Part shown: positions 8,731-17,352 of the stretch, in pieces
How the letters are laid out: each line of letters begins with the position of its first letter
Position numbering within the stretch: position 1 is the stretch's first letter
From: DATBLE01 sp963837265
GTDB lineage: Bacteria; Actinomycetota; Thermoleophilia; Gaiellales; Gaiellaceae
NCBI GenBank assembly: GCA_963837265.1
Contig: CAWIMQ010000005.1
Location: 48,145 to 112,144 of the forward strand
Direction of reading: 5' to 3'
Length of the DNA: 64,000 nucleotides
Notes under the pieces: model-generated
What the model was told of the DNA's origin: nothing
Seen by the model: the letters and a program-made list of their open reading frames with translations, nothing else
Database searches by the model: none
Program-made: the position numbers and the translations under genes

Positions 8731-8985
8731 GCTCCCCGCACTGCCGCCACAAAGGCGGCTGTCCAGTCGACGAGCGAGACGGAGTCACCGGCGCCTCGAG
8801 GAGCGCCGATTGCCGCCCGCCGCCGGTCGCCGCCGACCACCCGGCGAGGGCGGGACACCCCCGCCTCCTGCGCCGTCGTTCCTCGTCATGTCGGCAGGGC
8901 GCCACGGTAGTAGAGTCGCCGCGGGCGCGGGCGGAACGTGCGGCGTCCGTCCCGCGCCCCACCGAGCGGGTGATGCCGGGCGCCG

Positions 8986-10209
8986 TCAGGAGCCCAGGCG
9001 CGAGCGCGCCTCGGCGATCGCGCCTCGAGGATCCCCCAGCCGGGCGGCAACGCTCTCGGTCGCCGTCGCGTCAGGGGCGAACGTTCCCTCGCGGACGGCG
9101 CCGGCGACCTGCCCGTGGGCGTCGCGGAACGGAACTCCCTCGGCGACCAGCGCTTCGGCGGCGTCGGTTGCGAGGAGGAGCGGGTCGGCCGCAGCCTCCG
9201 CCAGGCGGCCGTGGTCGAAGGCCAGCCCGCCGACCAGCACCGTGAGCGCCGCCAGAGCCTCGCGGAGGTCACGCCGGGCGTCGAAGACCGGGCGCTTGTC
9301 CTCCTGGAGGTCCCGGTTGTACGCGAGGGGGAGGCCCTTCATCGTCGCGAGCAGGCCGGTCAGCCGGCCGATCGCCGTGCCGGCCTTGCCGCGCGCGAGC
9401 TCGGCGACGTCCGGGTTCAGCTTCTGCGGCATCATCGACGAGCCGGTCGCCGCCTCGGCAGGGAGGCGGACGAAGCCGAATTCCGCCGACGACCAGAGGA
9501 CGAGCTCCTCGCCGATCCGCGACAGGTGAACGAACAGCACGGCCGCGGCGTAGAGGTAGTCGAGCGCGAAGTCGCGGTCGGCGACGGCGTCGAGCGTGCT
9601 GCGCATCCTGCCCGGCGGCCGAGGCAGCGGCAGCGTCGAGCCGGCCAGGGCGCCGGCGCCGAGCGGGCTCTCCGACGCGCGCTCTGCCGCGAGCCGGAAC
9701 CGTGCCCGGTCGCGGTCGAGCATCTCCACCCACGCGAGCAGGTGCCACCCGAGCGTCACGGGCTGCGCCCGCTGCAGATGCGTGTAGCCGGGCATGGCCG
9801 TATCCGCCTCGGCCTCGGCGAGATCGAGCACGGCGAGCGCGAACGTGCCGACCGCCTCGAGCGCCTCCGCGCACGCATCTTCGACGTAGAGCCGCATGGC
9901 GGCCGCGACCTGGTCGTTGCGCGAGCGGCCGGCGTGGATCTTGCGCCCCAGCGGGCCGAGCGCGCCCTCGATCGCCGTATGAACGTCCTCCTCGCTCAGG
10001 TCGGCATAGCCGCCCTGAGCGATAGCTGTCAGGCGTGACGTGAGCTCGGCGTGCTCATCGTCGGTGAGGATTCCCGCAGCGTGGAGTCTGGCCGCGTGCA
10101 CGCGCGACGCCTCGCAGTCGTAGGGGAGGAGCTCGGCGTCGTGCGCGCGGAGGAAGTCCCAGACCTCGGGTGCGAGCCGGACCTCGACCCGCCCCGCCCA
10201 CAGCGTCAT
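8986..10209 (-). CDS. argH: argininosuccinate lyase
   Basis: Last enzyme of arginine synthesis: splits argininosuccinate into arginine and fumarate. The 407-residue protein has the superfamily signature GSSMMPQKLNPD, the substrate loop KIHAGRSRNDQVA and the TxxHxQ-like GYTHLQRAQP. It is about 50 residues shorter than typical ArgH, mainly because the region after PLGAGALAGSTLPLPR is contracted. The ATG at 10209 overlaps the argG stop (ATGA). It is the distal gene of the argC-J-B-D-R-G-H operon. Confidence 0.95.
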   Translation of the reverse strand: MTLWAGRVEVRLAPEVWDFLRAHDAELLPYDCEASRVHAARLHAAGILTDDEHAELTSRLTAIAQGGYADLSEEDVHTAIEGALGPLGRKIHAGRSRNDQVAAAMRLYVEDACAEALEAVGTFALAVLDLAEAEADTAMPGYTHLQRAQPVTLGWHLLAWVEMLDRDRARFRLAAERASESPLGAGALAGSTLPLPRPPGRMRSTLDAVADRDFALDYLYAAAVLFVHLSRIGEELVLWSSAEFGFVRLPAEAATGSSMMPQKLNPDVAELARGKAGTAIGRLTGLLATMKGLPLAYNRDLQEDKRPVFDARRDLREALAALTVLVGGLAFDHGRLAEAAADPLLLATDAAEALVAEGVPFRDAHGQVAGAVREGTFAPDATATESVAARLGDPRGAIAEARSRLGS

Positions 10210-11411
10210 CCGACGGCGACCTTCCTCGCACGGGCGGCGGCGAGCTCGGCCTCGAGCGACGCCAGCCGGATGAACCCCTCCGCGGCCTCGTGCGGGAAGG
10301 TCTCGCCGGTCGCGTACGAGGCCAGCGTCTCCCTGTAGAGCGCAAGCTCCGAGCGCCGCCCGCTGACAACGGCGCCCCCCGGCCGCAGCCGGACGCGCAC
10401 CTCTCCGGTGACGAGCTCCTGCGTCCTGTCGACGAAGGCGTCCAGCGCCTCGCGCACGGGCGAGAACCAGAGCCCGTCGTAGACCGTCCGCGCCCAGCGG
10501 TCCTCGAGCCCGCGCTTGACCTCGAGCTCCGCCTTCGTCAGGACGAGATCCTCGAGCGCGCGGTGCGCGGCGATCAGCGTCATCGCCGCCGGCGCCTCGT
10601 ACAGCTCGCGGCTCTTGATCCCGACCGCGCGGTTCTCGATCATGTCGATCCGCCCGATCCCGTACGCGCCGGCCTGCTCGTTCAGCGCCGGGACCAGCCG
10701 GTGCAGCGGCAGCTCCGCGCCGTCGAGCGAGACGGGCAGCCCGGCCTCGAATCCGACCACGATCTCGACCGGTGCCGGTGCCGAGCCCGGGTCGCCGGTG
10801 AGCCGGAACGCCTCCTCGGGCGGCGCCTCCCACGGATCCTCGAGAATCCCGGCCTCGATCGAGCGGCCGAACAGGTTCTCGTCGACCGAGAACGGCGAGC
10901 CCTGCGTGACGGTGACGGGGATGCGCCGCGCGAGCGCGTAGTCGATCTCCTCGTCGCGCGTCCACACCTTGTCCCGCAGCGGCGCGACCACCCGTACGCC
11001 GGGGTAGTTCGCACGAAAGGCGAGCTCGAACCGCAGCTGGTCGTTGCCCTTGCCGGTACACCCGTGGACGGCCGCCTCGGCGCCCAGCTCGAGCGCGAGC
11101 TCGGCGACCGCCTGCGCGATCACCGGCCGCGAGAGCGCGGAGACGAGGGGGTACTTGCCCTCGTAGAGCGCGTTCGCCTTCAGCGCCCTCGCGACCTGCT
11201 CGTTCGCAAACGCCTCGCGGCGGTCGACGAGCAACACGTCGTCCGCGCCGGCTGCGTAGCCGCGCTCCTGCGCCTGCTCGAGGTCGAAATCCTGCCCGAC
11301 GTCGCAGAGGACGGCGACGACCTCGTCGTAGCCGTAGTCCTCCTTCAGCCAGGCGATGATGCAGGTGGTGTCGAGCCCGCCGGAATAGGCGAGCACCGCG
11401 GTGCGGCTCAT
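10206..11411 (-). CDS. argG: argininosuccinate synthase
   Basis: Condenses citrulline and aspartate using ATP. The 401-residue protein has normal length. It starts MSRTAVLAYSGGLDTTCI with the PP-loop SGGLDT, followed by ALEL... VHGCTGKGNDQLRFE and the substrate region TVTQGSPFSVDENLFGRS. The start overlaps the argR stop (ATGA at 11408-11411) and the stop overlaps argH, so expression is coupled to the whole cluster. Confidence 0.97.
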   Translation of the reverse strand: MSRTAVLAYSGGLDTTCIIAWLKEDYGYDEVVAVLCDVGQDFDLEQAQERGYAAGADDVLLVDRREAFANEQVARALKANALYEGKYPLVSALSRPVIAQAVAELALELGAEAAVHGCTGKGNDQLRFELAFRANYPGVRVVAPLRDKVWTRDEEIDYALARRIPVTVTQGSPFSVDENLFGRSIEAGILEDPWEAPPEEAFRLTGDPGSAPAPVEIVVGFEAGLPVSLDGAELPLHRLVPALNEQAGAYGIGRIDMIENRAVGIKSRELYEAPAAMTLIAAHRALEDLVLTKAELEVKRGLEDRWARTVYDGLWFSPVREALDAFVDRTQELVTGEVRVRLRPGGAVVSGRRSELALYRETLASYATGETFPHEAAEGFIRLASLEAELAAARARKVAVG

Positions 11412-11878
11412 GCCGCTCCCTCCAGAAGATGTCTCGACAGCTCCTCGCGCAACGACGCCGGGGAGACGCCGGGCGCAGGGACGACGAGGATGGTGTTGTC
11501 GCCGGCCACGGTGGCGAGGACGTGCGGGTGGCCGGCCTCGTCGATCGCCTCGGCGAGCGCGGCGGCGAAGCCGCGCGGCGTGAAGACGACGACAAGGCTG
11601 TCGTTCGCGTCGATCGAGTGCGCCCAGCGCACGAAGGCGTGCTCGAGCTCGCGCAGGCGGTCGAAGTCGACGGCGCCCGGCCGGGCGTAGACGAGGCGGC
11701 CGCTCTCGGCCCGAATCTTCACGAGCCCGAGCTCGGCGACGTCCCGGGAGACGGTGGTCTGAACGGCGTCGAAGCCCGCCTGCCGGAGGGCGTCGACGAG
11801 CTCGGACTGGGTCGAGATCTGCTGCTCGCGGATCAGGCGGAGGATCGAGCCCTGACGCTCGCGGCGGTGGCTGGTCAT
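11408..11878 (-). CDS. argR: arginine repressor ArgR
   Basis: A 156-residue transcription regulator. The N-terminal winged helix (residues 1-70, RQGSILRLIREQQISTQSEL then QTTVSRDVAELGLVKI) binds ARG boxes. The C-terminal domain holds the arginine-binding and hexamerisation motif GTVAGDNTI-like, here LATVAGDNTILVV. It lies inside the operon it should control, in the slot often used by argF in actinobacterial clusters. It overlaps argD and argG by ATGA on each side. Its likely target is the operator before argC. Confidence 0.95.
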   Translation of the reverse strand: MTSHRRERQGSILRLIREQQISTQSELVDALRQAGFDAVQTTVSRDVAELGLVKIRAESGRLVYARPGAVDFDRLRELEHAFVRWAHSIDANDSLVVVFTPRGFAAALAEAIDEAGHPHVLATVAGDNTILVVPAPGVSPASLREELSRHLLEGAA

Positions 11879-12990
11879 CGGCAAACCTCCTGGAGGATCG
11901 AGATCGCCTCGACGACCTCGTCTCTGGTGACGGTGAGCGGCGGCGTGAGGCGCACGGTGGCCGGCCCGGCGGCCGTGACGAGCAGGCCCGCGTCGAGGCA
12001 CTCGGCGACGGCGTCTCCGGCCGGGCGCCCGGCCTCGAGACCGAGCAGCAGGCCGGCGCCGCGGACGGGCAGCGCGGCCGCCAGCTGCGCTCCGCGCTCG
12101 CGGACGTTCACAAGGAGAGTGTCGTCCACCGCCTCGACGACCGCGCACGCCGCCGCGCAGACGACCGGGTTGCCGCCGAAGGTGGAGGCGTGGTCGCCGG
12201 GCTCGAAGCCGGCCGGGACGTCGTCGTCGGCGAGGAGCGCGCCGACCGGCAGCCCGTTCGCGAGCCCCTTCGCCAGGGTGACGAGGTGCGGCCGGACGCC
12301 GAGCCGCTCGAAGGCGAAGAAGGAGCCGGTCCGGCCGACGCCGGTCTGCACCTCGTCGAAGCAGAGGAGCGCGCCGTGCTCGGCGGCGAGGCCGGCTGCC
12401 GCGGCGAGGAACGCCGGGGTGGCGGGCCGCACGCCCCCCTCGCCCTGGACGGGTTCGACGAGGATCATGCCGGTGTCGGCACCCACGGCGGCCTCGAGGG
12501 AACCGATGTCGTTCAGCCGCGCGAACGACACCCCCGGCAGAAGCGGCTCGAACGGGGCACGCCTGGCCGGCTGCCCGGTCACGGAAAGGGCACCCAGCGT
12601 CCGGCCGTGGAACGAGCCCTCGAGCGCGACCACGCCGGGCTTCCCGCTCGCCTTGCGCGCGTACTTGACCGCCGCCTCGTTCGCCTCGGCCCCCGAGTTG
12701 CAGAAGAACGCCCGCGCTCCGCCGAAGCGCTCCGACAGGAGCTCGGCGAGCCGGGCCATCGGCTCGGTCCAGTACAGGTTGGAGACGTGCCAGAGGCGGT
12801 CGAGCTGTCCGTGCGCGGCCGCGAGCGGCTCCGGGTGGCCGTGGCCGAGCCCGACGACCGCGATCCCGGCGGCGAAGTCGAGGTAGCGGCGGCCGTCGGC
12901 GGCGGTCAGCCGGGAGCCCTCGCCGTCGACAAAGGTGACGTCGGCACGCGCGTAGGTGGGCAGAAGCGGAGGGCGGGTGGCGACGGTCAC
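11875..12990 (-). CDS. argD: acetylornithine aminotransferase
   Basis: A PLP enzyme that converts N-acetylglutamate semialdehyde to N-acetylornithine. The 371-residue protein shows the class III aminotransferase path: GAEANEAAVKYARK, the PLP-binding LCFDEVQTGVGRTG, and the Schiff-base lysine in VTLAKGLANGLPVGA. The length is slightly below the usual 390-400, with a short N-terminus. The GTG start at 12990 overlaps the argB stop (GTGA). It might also serve lysine synthesis as DapC, as in other bacteria. Confidence 0.93.
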   Translation of the reverse strand: MTVATRPPLLPTYARADVTFVDGEGSRLTAADGRRYLDFAAGIAVVGLGHGHPEPLAAAHGQLDRLWHVSNLYWTEPMARLAELLSERFGGARAFFCNSGAEANEAAVKYARKASGKPGVVALEGSFHGRTLGALSVTGQPARRAPFEPLLPGVSFARLNDIGSLEAAVGADTGMILVEPVQGEGGVRPATPAFLAAAAGLAAEHGALLCFDEVQTGVGRTGSFFAFERLGVRPHLVTLAKGLANGLPVGALLADDDVPAGFEPGDHASTFGGNPVVCAAACAVVEAVDDTLLVNVRERGAQLAAALPVRGAGLLLGLEAGRPAGDAVAECLDAGLLVTAAGPATVRLTPPLTVTRDEVVEAISILQEVCR

Positions 12991-13652
12991 GCGACCACCA
13001 CCGTCTCGCCGATCTCGGCTCGGACGCCCAGGCGCGCCGCCCGGACGGCGGCGGTCAGCTTCGGCACGATCCCGCCGGTGAAGGTCCCGTCACGCACGAG
13101 CCGGTCGGCCTCGTCGGCGTCGATCCGGTCGAGCACCCATTCGTCCCGGAGCACCCCCGGCACGTCGGTGAGGAAGAGGATCCGCTCTGCACCGATCCCC
13201 ACCGCCAGCGCCGCGGCCGCCTCGTCGGCGTTGACGTTCAGCGGACCCTCGGCGATGGGCGCCACGACCGGCAGGCGCCCGGCGTCGAGCGCGGCGATCA
13301 GCGGCCGAGGACGGCTCGGCACGGGCAGGCCGACGAGCCCGAGCTCGGGGACGGGTGTCGCGCGGAGGCCGATCTCGTCGCCGGCGAAGCCGACCGCACG
13401 CGGCCCGAGCGCGATGCACAGCCGCCGGTTCACCTCGAGCAGCGTCTCCCGCACGACCTCGAGCGCAGCCGCGTCGGTCACGCGGCGGCCGCCCGCGAAG
13501 GAGACGGCGAGGCCGCGGCGGGCCATCGCCTGCGAGATCTGCGGGCCGGCGCCGTGGACGACGACGCACTCGTGGCCCTCGGCCGCGAGCGTGAGCGCGT
13601 CGGCGGACGCCTCGGCCACCGCTCCGCCCGCCTTGAGCACGAGGCGGCTCAA
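12987..13652 (-). CDS. argB: acetylglutamate kinase
   Basis: Phosphorylates N-acetylglutamate and is usually the feedback-controlled step. The amino-acid kinase fold is visible: LVLKAGGAVAEAS at the N-terminus, VVHGAGPQISQAM for substrate binding, NVNADEAAAALAVGIGAERILFLTDVPGV, and GGIVPKLTAAVRA near the end. I chose a TTG start at 13652 that overlaps the argJ stop as TTGA. The 221-residue protein is short compared with the usual 260-300 and lacks the N-terminal helix that in hexameric forms mediates arginine inhibition, so it may not be arginine-sensitive (inference). Confidence 0.9.
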   Translation of the reverse strand: MSRLVLKAGGAVAEASADALTLAAEGHECVVVHGAGPQISQAMARRGLAVSFAGGRRVTDAAALEVVRETLLEVNRRLCIALGPRAVGFAGDEIGLRATPVPELGLVGLPVPSRPRPLIAALDAGRLPVVAPIAEGPLNVNADEAAAALAVGIGAERILFLTDVPGVLRDEWVLDRIDADEADRLVRDGTFTGGIVPKLTAAVRAARLGVRAEIGETVVVA

Positions 13653-14842
13653 GTCGTGTACTCCGCGTTGATCTTCACGTAGTCGTAGGTCAGGTCGGAG
13701 GCGAGGTACGACGCGCTCGCCCCGCCGAGCCCGAGATCGAGCTCGATCCGGCAGACGGTGCCGTCGAGCCGGACGGCCGCACCGGTCGGCTCCCCGCTGC
13801 CGAAGAGCACCGAGCCGTTGATCCTCAGCTCCAGCCGGTCGACGTCGACCCTGGCAAAGCCGCCCGAGACGAAGGCCGATCCGGCCGCGGCGAGGATGCG
13901 GCCCCAGTTCGGGTCGCGGCCGAAGGCGGCGGTCTTGACGAGCGGCGAGGTCGCGATCCGCTTCGCGACCGCGTTCGCCTCGCCCGGGCTCGCCGCGCCG
14001 GTCACCTCCACCTCGAGCAGGACCGTCGCGCCTTCCCCGTCCGCGACGATCTGCCGGGAGAGGTCGCCGCAGACCCGGCTGAGCGCGGAGGCGAAGGCCC
14101 GATCGGTGCGCGCGCTGCGCGCAACCGCGCTCGCACCGTTCGCGAGCAGGATCACGGCGTCGTTTGTCGAGCACTCGCCGTCGACCGAGATCCGGTTGAA
14201 GCTCTCGCCGACCGCCCGCTTCAGGAACCGGTGCGCCTCGCCAGGCTCGAGCGGGTAGTCGGTGGTGACGACCGCCAGCATCGTCGCCAGGCACGGGTGG
14301 ATCATCCCGGCGCCCTTCGCCATCCCACCGACGGTGAACCCGTCCCGCGTGACCGTTGCCTCCTTCGCGCAGGTGTCGGTGGTGAGAATCGCCTCGGCAG
14401 TCTCGGCACCGCCCTCTACGGAGAGCTCGATGCGCGCCAGGCCGGATCGGAGCCGGTCCATCGGCAGCTTGACGCCGATCACGCCGGTGGACAGGACGAG
14501 CACCTGCTCCCGGTCCAGCCCGAGCAGCGTGCCCGCCTCTCCGGCCGTGGCGAGCGCGTCGAGCTCGCCCTGCCTGCCGGTCGCGGCGTTCGCGATGCCG
14601 GAGTTGATCACGACGGCCTGGGGCCGGGCCTGCGCGAGATGCGCCCTGGAGACCCGAACGGGGGCAGCCTGGATGCGGTTGGCGGTGAACATCGCGGCGC
14701 CGACCGCGGGCGCGGTCGAGCGGACGATCGCGAGGTCGAGCTTCGAGCGCCGCAGGCCGGCGTGGACCGCGCCGGCGACGAAGCCCCTGGCCGCCGTGAC
14801 GGCGCCCGTGGCAGTCTCGGTGCAAGCGACCGCGACGGCCAC
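13649..14842 (-). CDS. argJ: bifunctional ornithine acetyltransferase / N-acetylglutamate synthase
   Basis: Recycles the acetyl group from N-acetylornithine to glutamate, and may also make N-acetylglutamate from acetyl-CoA. The precursor of 397 residues cleaves itself before the threonine in ECSTNDAVILLANG (about residue 225), forming alpha and beta chains. Other family landmarks are VVINSGIANAATG, TTDTCAKEA, GGMAKGAGMIHP and FGRDPNWGRI. The GTG start at 14842 shares one base with the argC stop. Confidence 0.95.
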   Translation of the reverse strand: MAVAVACTETATGAVTAARGFVAGAVHAGLRRSKLDLAIVRSTAPAVGAAMFTANRIQAAPVRVSRAHLAQARPQAVVINSGIANAATGRQGELDALATAGEAGTLLGLDREQVLVLSTGVIGVKLPMDRLRSGLARIELSVEGGAETAEAILTTDTCAKEATVTRDGFTVGGMAKGAGMIHPCLATMLAVVTTDYPLEPGEAHRFLKRAVGESFNRISVDGECSTNDAVILLANGASAVARSARTDRAFASALSRVCGDLSRQIVADGEGATVLLEVEVTGAASPGEANAVAKRIATSPLVKTAAFGRDPNWGRILAAAGSAFVSGGFARVDVDRLELRINGSVLFGSGEPTGAAVRLDGTVCRIELDLGLGGASASYLASDLTYDYVKINAEYTT

Positions 14843-15771
14843 TAGACGAGCACCCCCGAGAGCCGGAGGCCCGCTGTCTCGTCGAGCCCCAGCGCGAGAT
14901 TCGCGTTCTGGACCGCCTGGCCCGCTGCGCCCTTGCCGAGGTTGTCGAGCGCGCAGATCACGATCCAGCGACCGGCGGCACGGTCCTCGAAGGCGGCGAT
15001 CTCGGCCGCGTCGGTGCCCTGCAGGCGGCCGAGGTCGGGGACCGAGTCGATCGCCTGCACCACGTGCGACCGGGCGTACGCGGCCTCGAGCAGCGGCCGC
15101 GGATCCTCGGAGGCGCGCACGTAGCAGGTGCAGACGAGCCCGCGCCGCAGGGGAACGACGTGCGGGACGAAGCAGACCGGGAAGCCGAGCTGCCGGGCGA
15201 TCTCCGGTGCGTGCCGGTGCACGCCGACGGCGTAGGGCGAGACGTTCTCGAGCACTGCAGCGGCATGGGAAGCCTCCCTCGGCGCCCGCCCCGCGCCGGA
15301 GATGCCCGACTTGCCGTCGACGACGACGCTCGTGGGATCGACGATCCCGGCGATCGGCGCCAGCGCCAGGAGCGCCGCGGTCGCATAGCAGCCCGGGTTC
15401 GCTACCAGCCGGCCCGTGGGCGGAGTCAGCTCGGGCAGGGCGTAGCACCACCCGGCGCCACCGAGCCGGTGGGCGCCGGACAGGTCGACGGCGACGGCGC
15501 CGGCGGGGAAATCGAGCGCGGCGGCCTCGTCGTGGCCGAGGCAGGAGAAGACTAGCTCGGCGCCGGCGGCGACAGCCTCCTCGTTGGGGACGAACGGGGG
15601 CAACGAGGCGTACCCGTTCCGCGCCAGCCGGGGGTCGAGCGCATCCGCCGGCTGCCCCGCGAGCGAATCCGACCCGAGCGCGACGAGCTCGAGCGCGGGG
15701 TGCGAGAGGACGCGATCGAGCGTCTCCTGTCCGGCGAAGCCGGACGCGCCGAGGACGGCGGTCGTGACCAT
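14842..15771 (-). CDS. argC: N-acetyl-gamma-glutamyl-phosphate reductase
   Basis: NADPH-dependent reduction of acetylglutamyl phosphate. The 309-residue protein has the Rossmann start VTTAVLGASGFAGQETL and the catalytic cysteine in ANPGCYATAA. GKSGISGAGR and the C-terminal HAPEI and VPHVVPLRRG segments are also typical. I use ATG 15771: an earlier ATG at 15798 falls inside the predicted operator. No ribosome site precedes 15771, and the -10 box ends 5 bases before it, so the mRNA is probably leaderless. First gene of the arg operon. Confidence 0.95.
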   Translation of the reverse strand: MVTTAVLGASGFAGQETLDRVLSHPALELVALGSDSLAGQPADALDPRLARNGYASLPPFVPNEEAVAAGAELVFSCLGHDEAAALDFPAGAVAVDLSGAHRLGGAGWCYALPELTPPTGRLVANPGCYATAALLALAPIAGIVDPTSVVVDGKSGISGAGRAPREASHAAAVLENVSPYAVGVHRHAPEIARQLGFPVCFVPHVVPLRRGLVCTCYVRASEDPRPLLEAAYARSHVVQAIDSVPDLGRLQGTDAAEIAAFEDRAAGRWIVICALDNLGKGAAGQAVQNANLALGLDETAGLRLSGVLV

Positions 15772-15808
15772 CCAGAATAATATGCAGAAGTTACGCATTT
15801 ATGCAAGG
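15772..15808 (-). promoter_or_regulatory. argC promoter overlapped by ARG-box-like operator
   Basis: On the minus strand TTGCAT (15801-15806) and TATTAT (15777-15782) are separated by 18 bases, a good sigma-70-type promoter placing the start at the A of the argC ATG. The same AT-rich island, the richest in this GC-rich region, carries two TGCAT-type half-palindromes (TTGCATAAATGCGTAA and CTGCATATTATTC) resembling paired ARG boxes. ArgR binding here would occlude RNA polymerase. Confidence 0.7.
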
Positions 15809-15834
15809 TGGCCGGTCGCGGCCGATCTGGCAGG

Positions 15835-16529
15835 ATGCGTCCGCCGTCTTTCGCCGGAGGCCCGCCTGCCCGTAGGGATTCCGCCGTTACCGGCGGGCGA
15901 GGGGGTCGAGCTCGAGGCTCGGCTGGAGGAACGGGCGACCCCGTTCACGGCGCTGTACGCGCACTGGGAGCGCAGGCCGTCCTCCGGATCTACGAGGAGG
16001 TGTTCCGCGTCCAGGGTGGAATCGACGCCGTCCGCGAGGTCGCCGACCGGAACATGGACCCGGTGGCCGAGACGCTCTACGGCCACCTCGAGCACTACGT
16101 GCGGGCGCTCGAGGACGACCGGGGCGAGGACGCGTTCCTGGCCGCCGTGATCGCGTACCACCTGCTTGCCGAGGGAGTGGTCGCCCGGACGGCGCAGAAC
16201 CTCGCCGCCGACCAGTATGAGCGGCTCTCTTTCCGGGCCTGGCCGCCGGCCAGCGGCTCGCCGCGCGCGACGAGGCCCGCCACATCGGCATCGGCGTCTC
16301 CTACGCGCGCCGGCGGATGGATGCGGCGCCCGAACAGGCGAGAGCCGTGATCGGCGCGGTGATGGCGGATGTCGCCGAGATCGCGGACACGCTCCTCCGG
16401 ACCGCGACCGACGAGAACATGGGCTCGCTCGTCCTGGCCGGCTACGGCGTCGAGCCGGAAGGCTTCCACGCCGAGGCGATGCGCCTGCTCCAGGTGCGGC
16501 TTCGGTCGATCGGGGTCGCCGAGCCGTGA
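15835..16529 (+). pseudogene. frameshifted ferritin-like / R2-like diiron protein
   Basis: Reconstructs to about 230 residues across three frames: PAGEGVELEARLEERATPFTALYAHWER, then DAVREVADRNMDPVAETLYGHLEHYVRALEDD and HLLAEGVVARTAQNLAADQ in a second frame, then AARDEARHIGIGVSYARRRMD and the last 70 residues in a third. RDEARH is the carboxylate-His motif of ferritin-like diiron carriers such as R2-like oxidases. At least three frameshifts occur, near 15.87, 15.96 and 16.23 kb. The end overlaps the glycosyltransferase remnant (GTGA). Function unknown; it is probably inactive unless the indels are sequencing errors. Confidence 0.6.
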
Positions 16530-16815
16530 AGGTCGGCATCGTCGCCCCCTACTCGTGGTCGTTCTGGGGCGGTGTGGTCGAGTACGCCAGCAGGACGCGC
16601 GCGCACTCGAGGCACTCGGCCACGACACGCGCCTCCTGGTCGGCTACGCGGGCGTCGACGTGCTCGGCGTGCTCTCGGAGGAGCAGCTGACCGTCGAGCT
16701 TCTCCAGGCCAAGGCGCTCGCCGCGCCCTCGTTCGGAGCAGAGACCTTCGGGATGGTGCTCACCCGGGCTCTCGCCTGCGCCACCCCCGTCGTCGCATCG
16801 GACATCGACGGCTAG
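16526..16815 (+). pseudogene. glycosyltransferase family 4 remnant with internal deletion
   Basis: The GTG start gives VKVGIVAPYSWSFWGGVVEYA, the N-terminus of PimB/PimC-like mannosyltransferases. After a frameshift near 16590 it continues ALEALGHDTRLLVGYAGVDVLG. It then jumps directly to SEEQLTVELLQAKALAAPS and FGMVLTRALACATPVVASDIDG, which in full-length relatives lies over 200 residues later, in the donor-binding domain. It stops at 16815, before the end of that domain. The protein has thus lost most of both Rossmann domains and cannot be active. The stop shares CTAG with the convergent gene. Confidence 0.7.
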
Positions 16816-17288
16816 CGGCGCAGCTTCGTCCGGATCACCTTGCCCGAAGGGGCGAGCACGTACCACAGGCCGCCGTTCAGGTCCAGTGCCTGCCCCGTGG
16901 CGAGGCCGGGTCTCGTGTCGGGCACGTACGTGTAGAGCGGCCACCTCGCGTAGGTGACCACGCGCCCTCCGGCCGGGTTCCGGTCGCTGCCCAGGAGCGC
17001 CGCCCTCGCACGTCCGGTCGCGACGGCCTTCCCGCCCTTCGGCAGCTTCACCGGCGGCCAGATCGCCGCGCAGACCTTGACGCAGGTCACCCGCCGCCGC
17101 TTGTCCGGGACGAACATGTACAGGGTGCGGCCGCGCCCGTCGACGAGCACGTACCCGAGCCCCGGCAGCTTCCTGGTCGAGATCACCACCCTCTTGGCCG
17201 GCTTCGCCGCCTCTCGGGTCGCCGAGGCGGCGCCCGCGCCGGTCAACGCCAGCGTGCCGAGCAGCACGATTGCAAGCGGCTTCCGCAT
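16812..17288 (-). CDS. secreted repeat protein (PF03640-like)
   Basis: A 158-residue exported protein. The signal peptide is residues 1-24 (MRKPLAIVLLGTLALTGAGA...). Two copies of the secreted-repeat motif follow: GYVLVDGRGRTLYMFVPDKRRRVTC with VCAAIWPPV, and then GRVVTYARWPLYTYVPDTR with a C-terminal GLWYVLAPSG. The family is common in Actinomycetota and its function is unknown. I choose the ATG at 17288 because GGAGG lies 8 bases upstream; an in-frame GTG at 17297 overlaps that ribosome site. Confidence 0.88.
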   Translation of the reverse strand: MRKPLAIVLLGTLALTGAGAASATREAAKPAKRVVISTRKLPGLGYVLVDGRGRTLYMFVPDKRRRVTCVKVCAAIWPPVKLPKGGKAVATGRARAALLGSDRNPAGGRVVTYARWPLYTYVPDTRPGLATGQALDLNGGLWYVLAPSGKVIRTKLRR

Positions 17289-17340
17289 CCAGGACACCTC
17301 CTCGGTAGCCGGGTCGTCCCTCCCAGCGTAGCGGGCGGCC

Positions 17341-17346
17341 TAGACT
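17341..17346 (+). promoter_or_regulatory. putative -10 box (TAGACT) of the cyclase gene
   Basis: TAGACT lies exactly 6 bases before the ATG at 17353 and there is no Shine-Dalgarno sequence, consistent with leaderless transcription starting at the ATG. Confidence 0.45.
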
Positions 17347-17352
17347 CCGCGC

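Larger units (their letters stand above)
8575..8985. other. intergenic region between convergent GNAT and argH genes
   Basis: This 411-base gap carries two copies of a GGGGTCTGACCCC palindrome (8615-8635 and 8717-8730) and a GCCGCC/GGCGGC hairpin near 8749-8766. I see no convincing coding sequence. As the 3' ends of two convergent genes it is a typical landing site for REP-like repeats. Confidence 0.5.
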
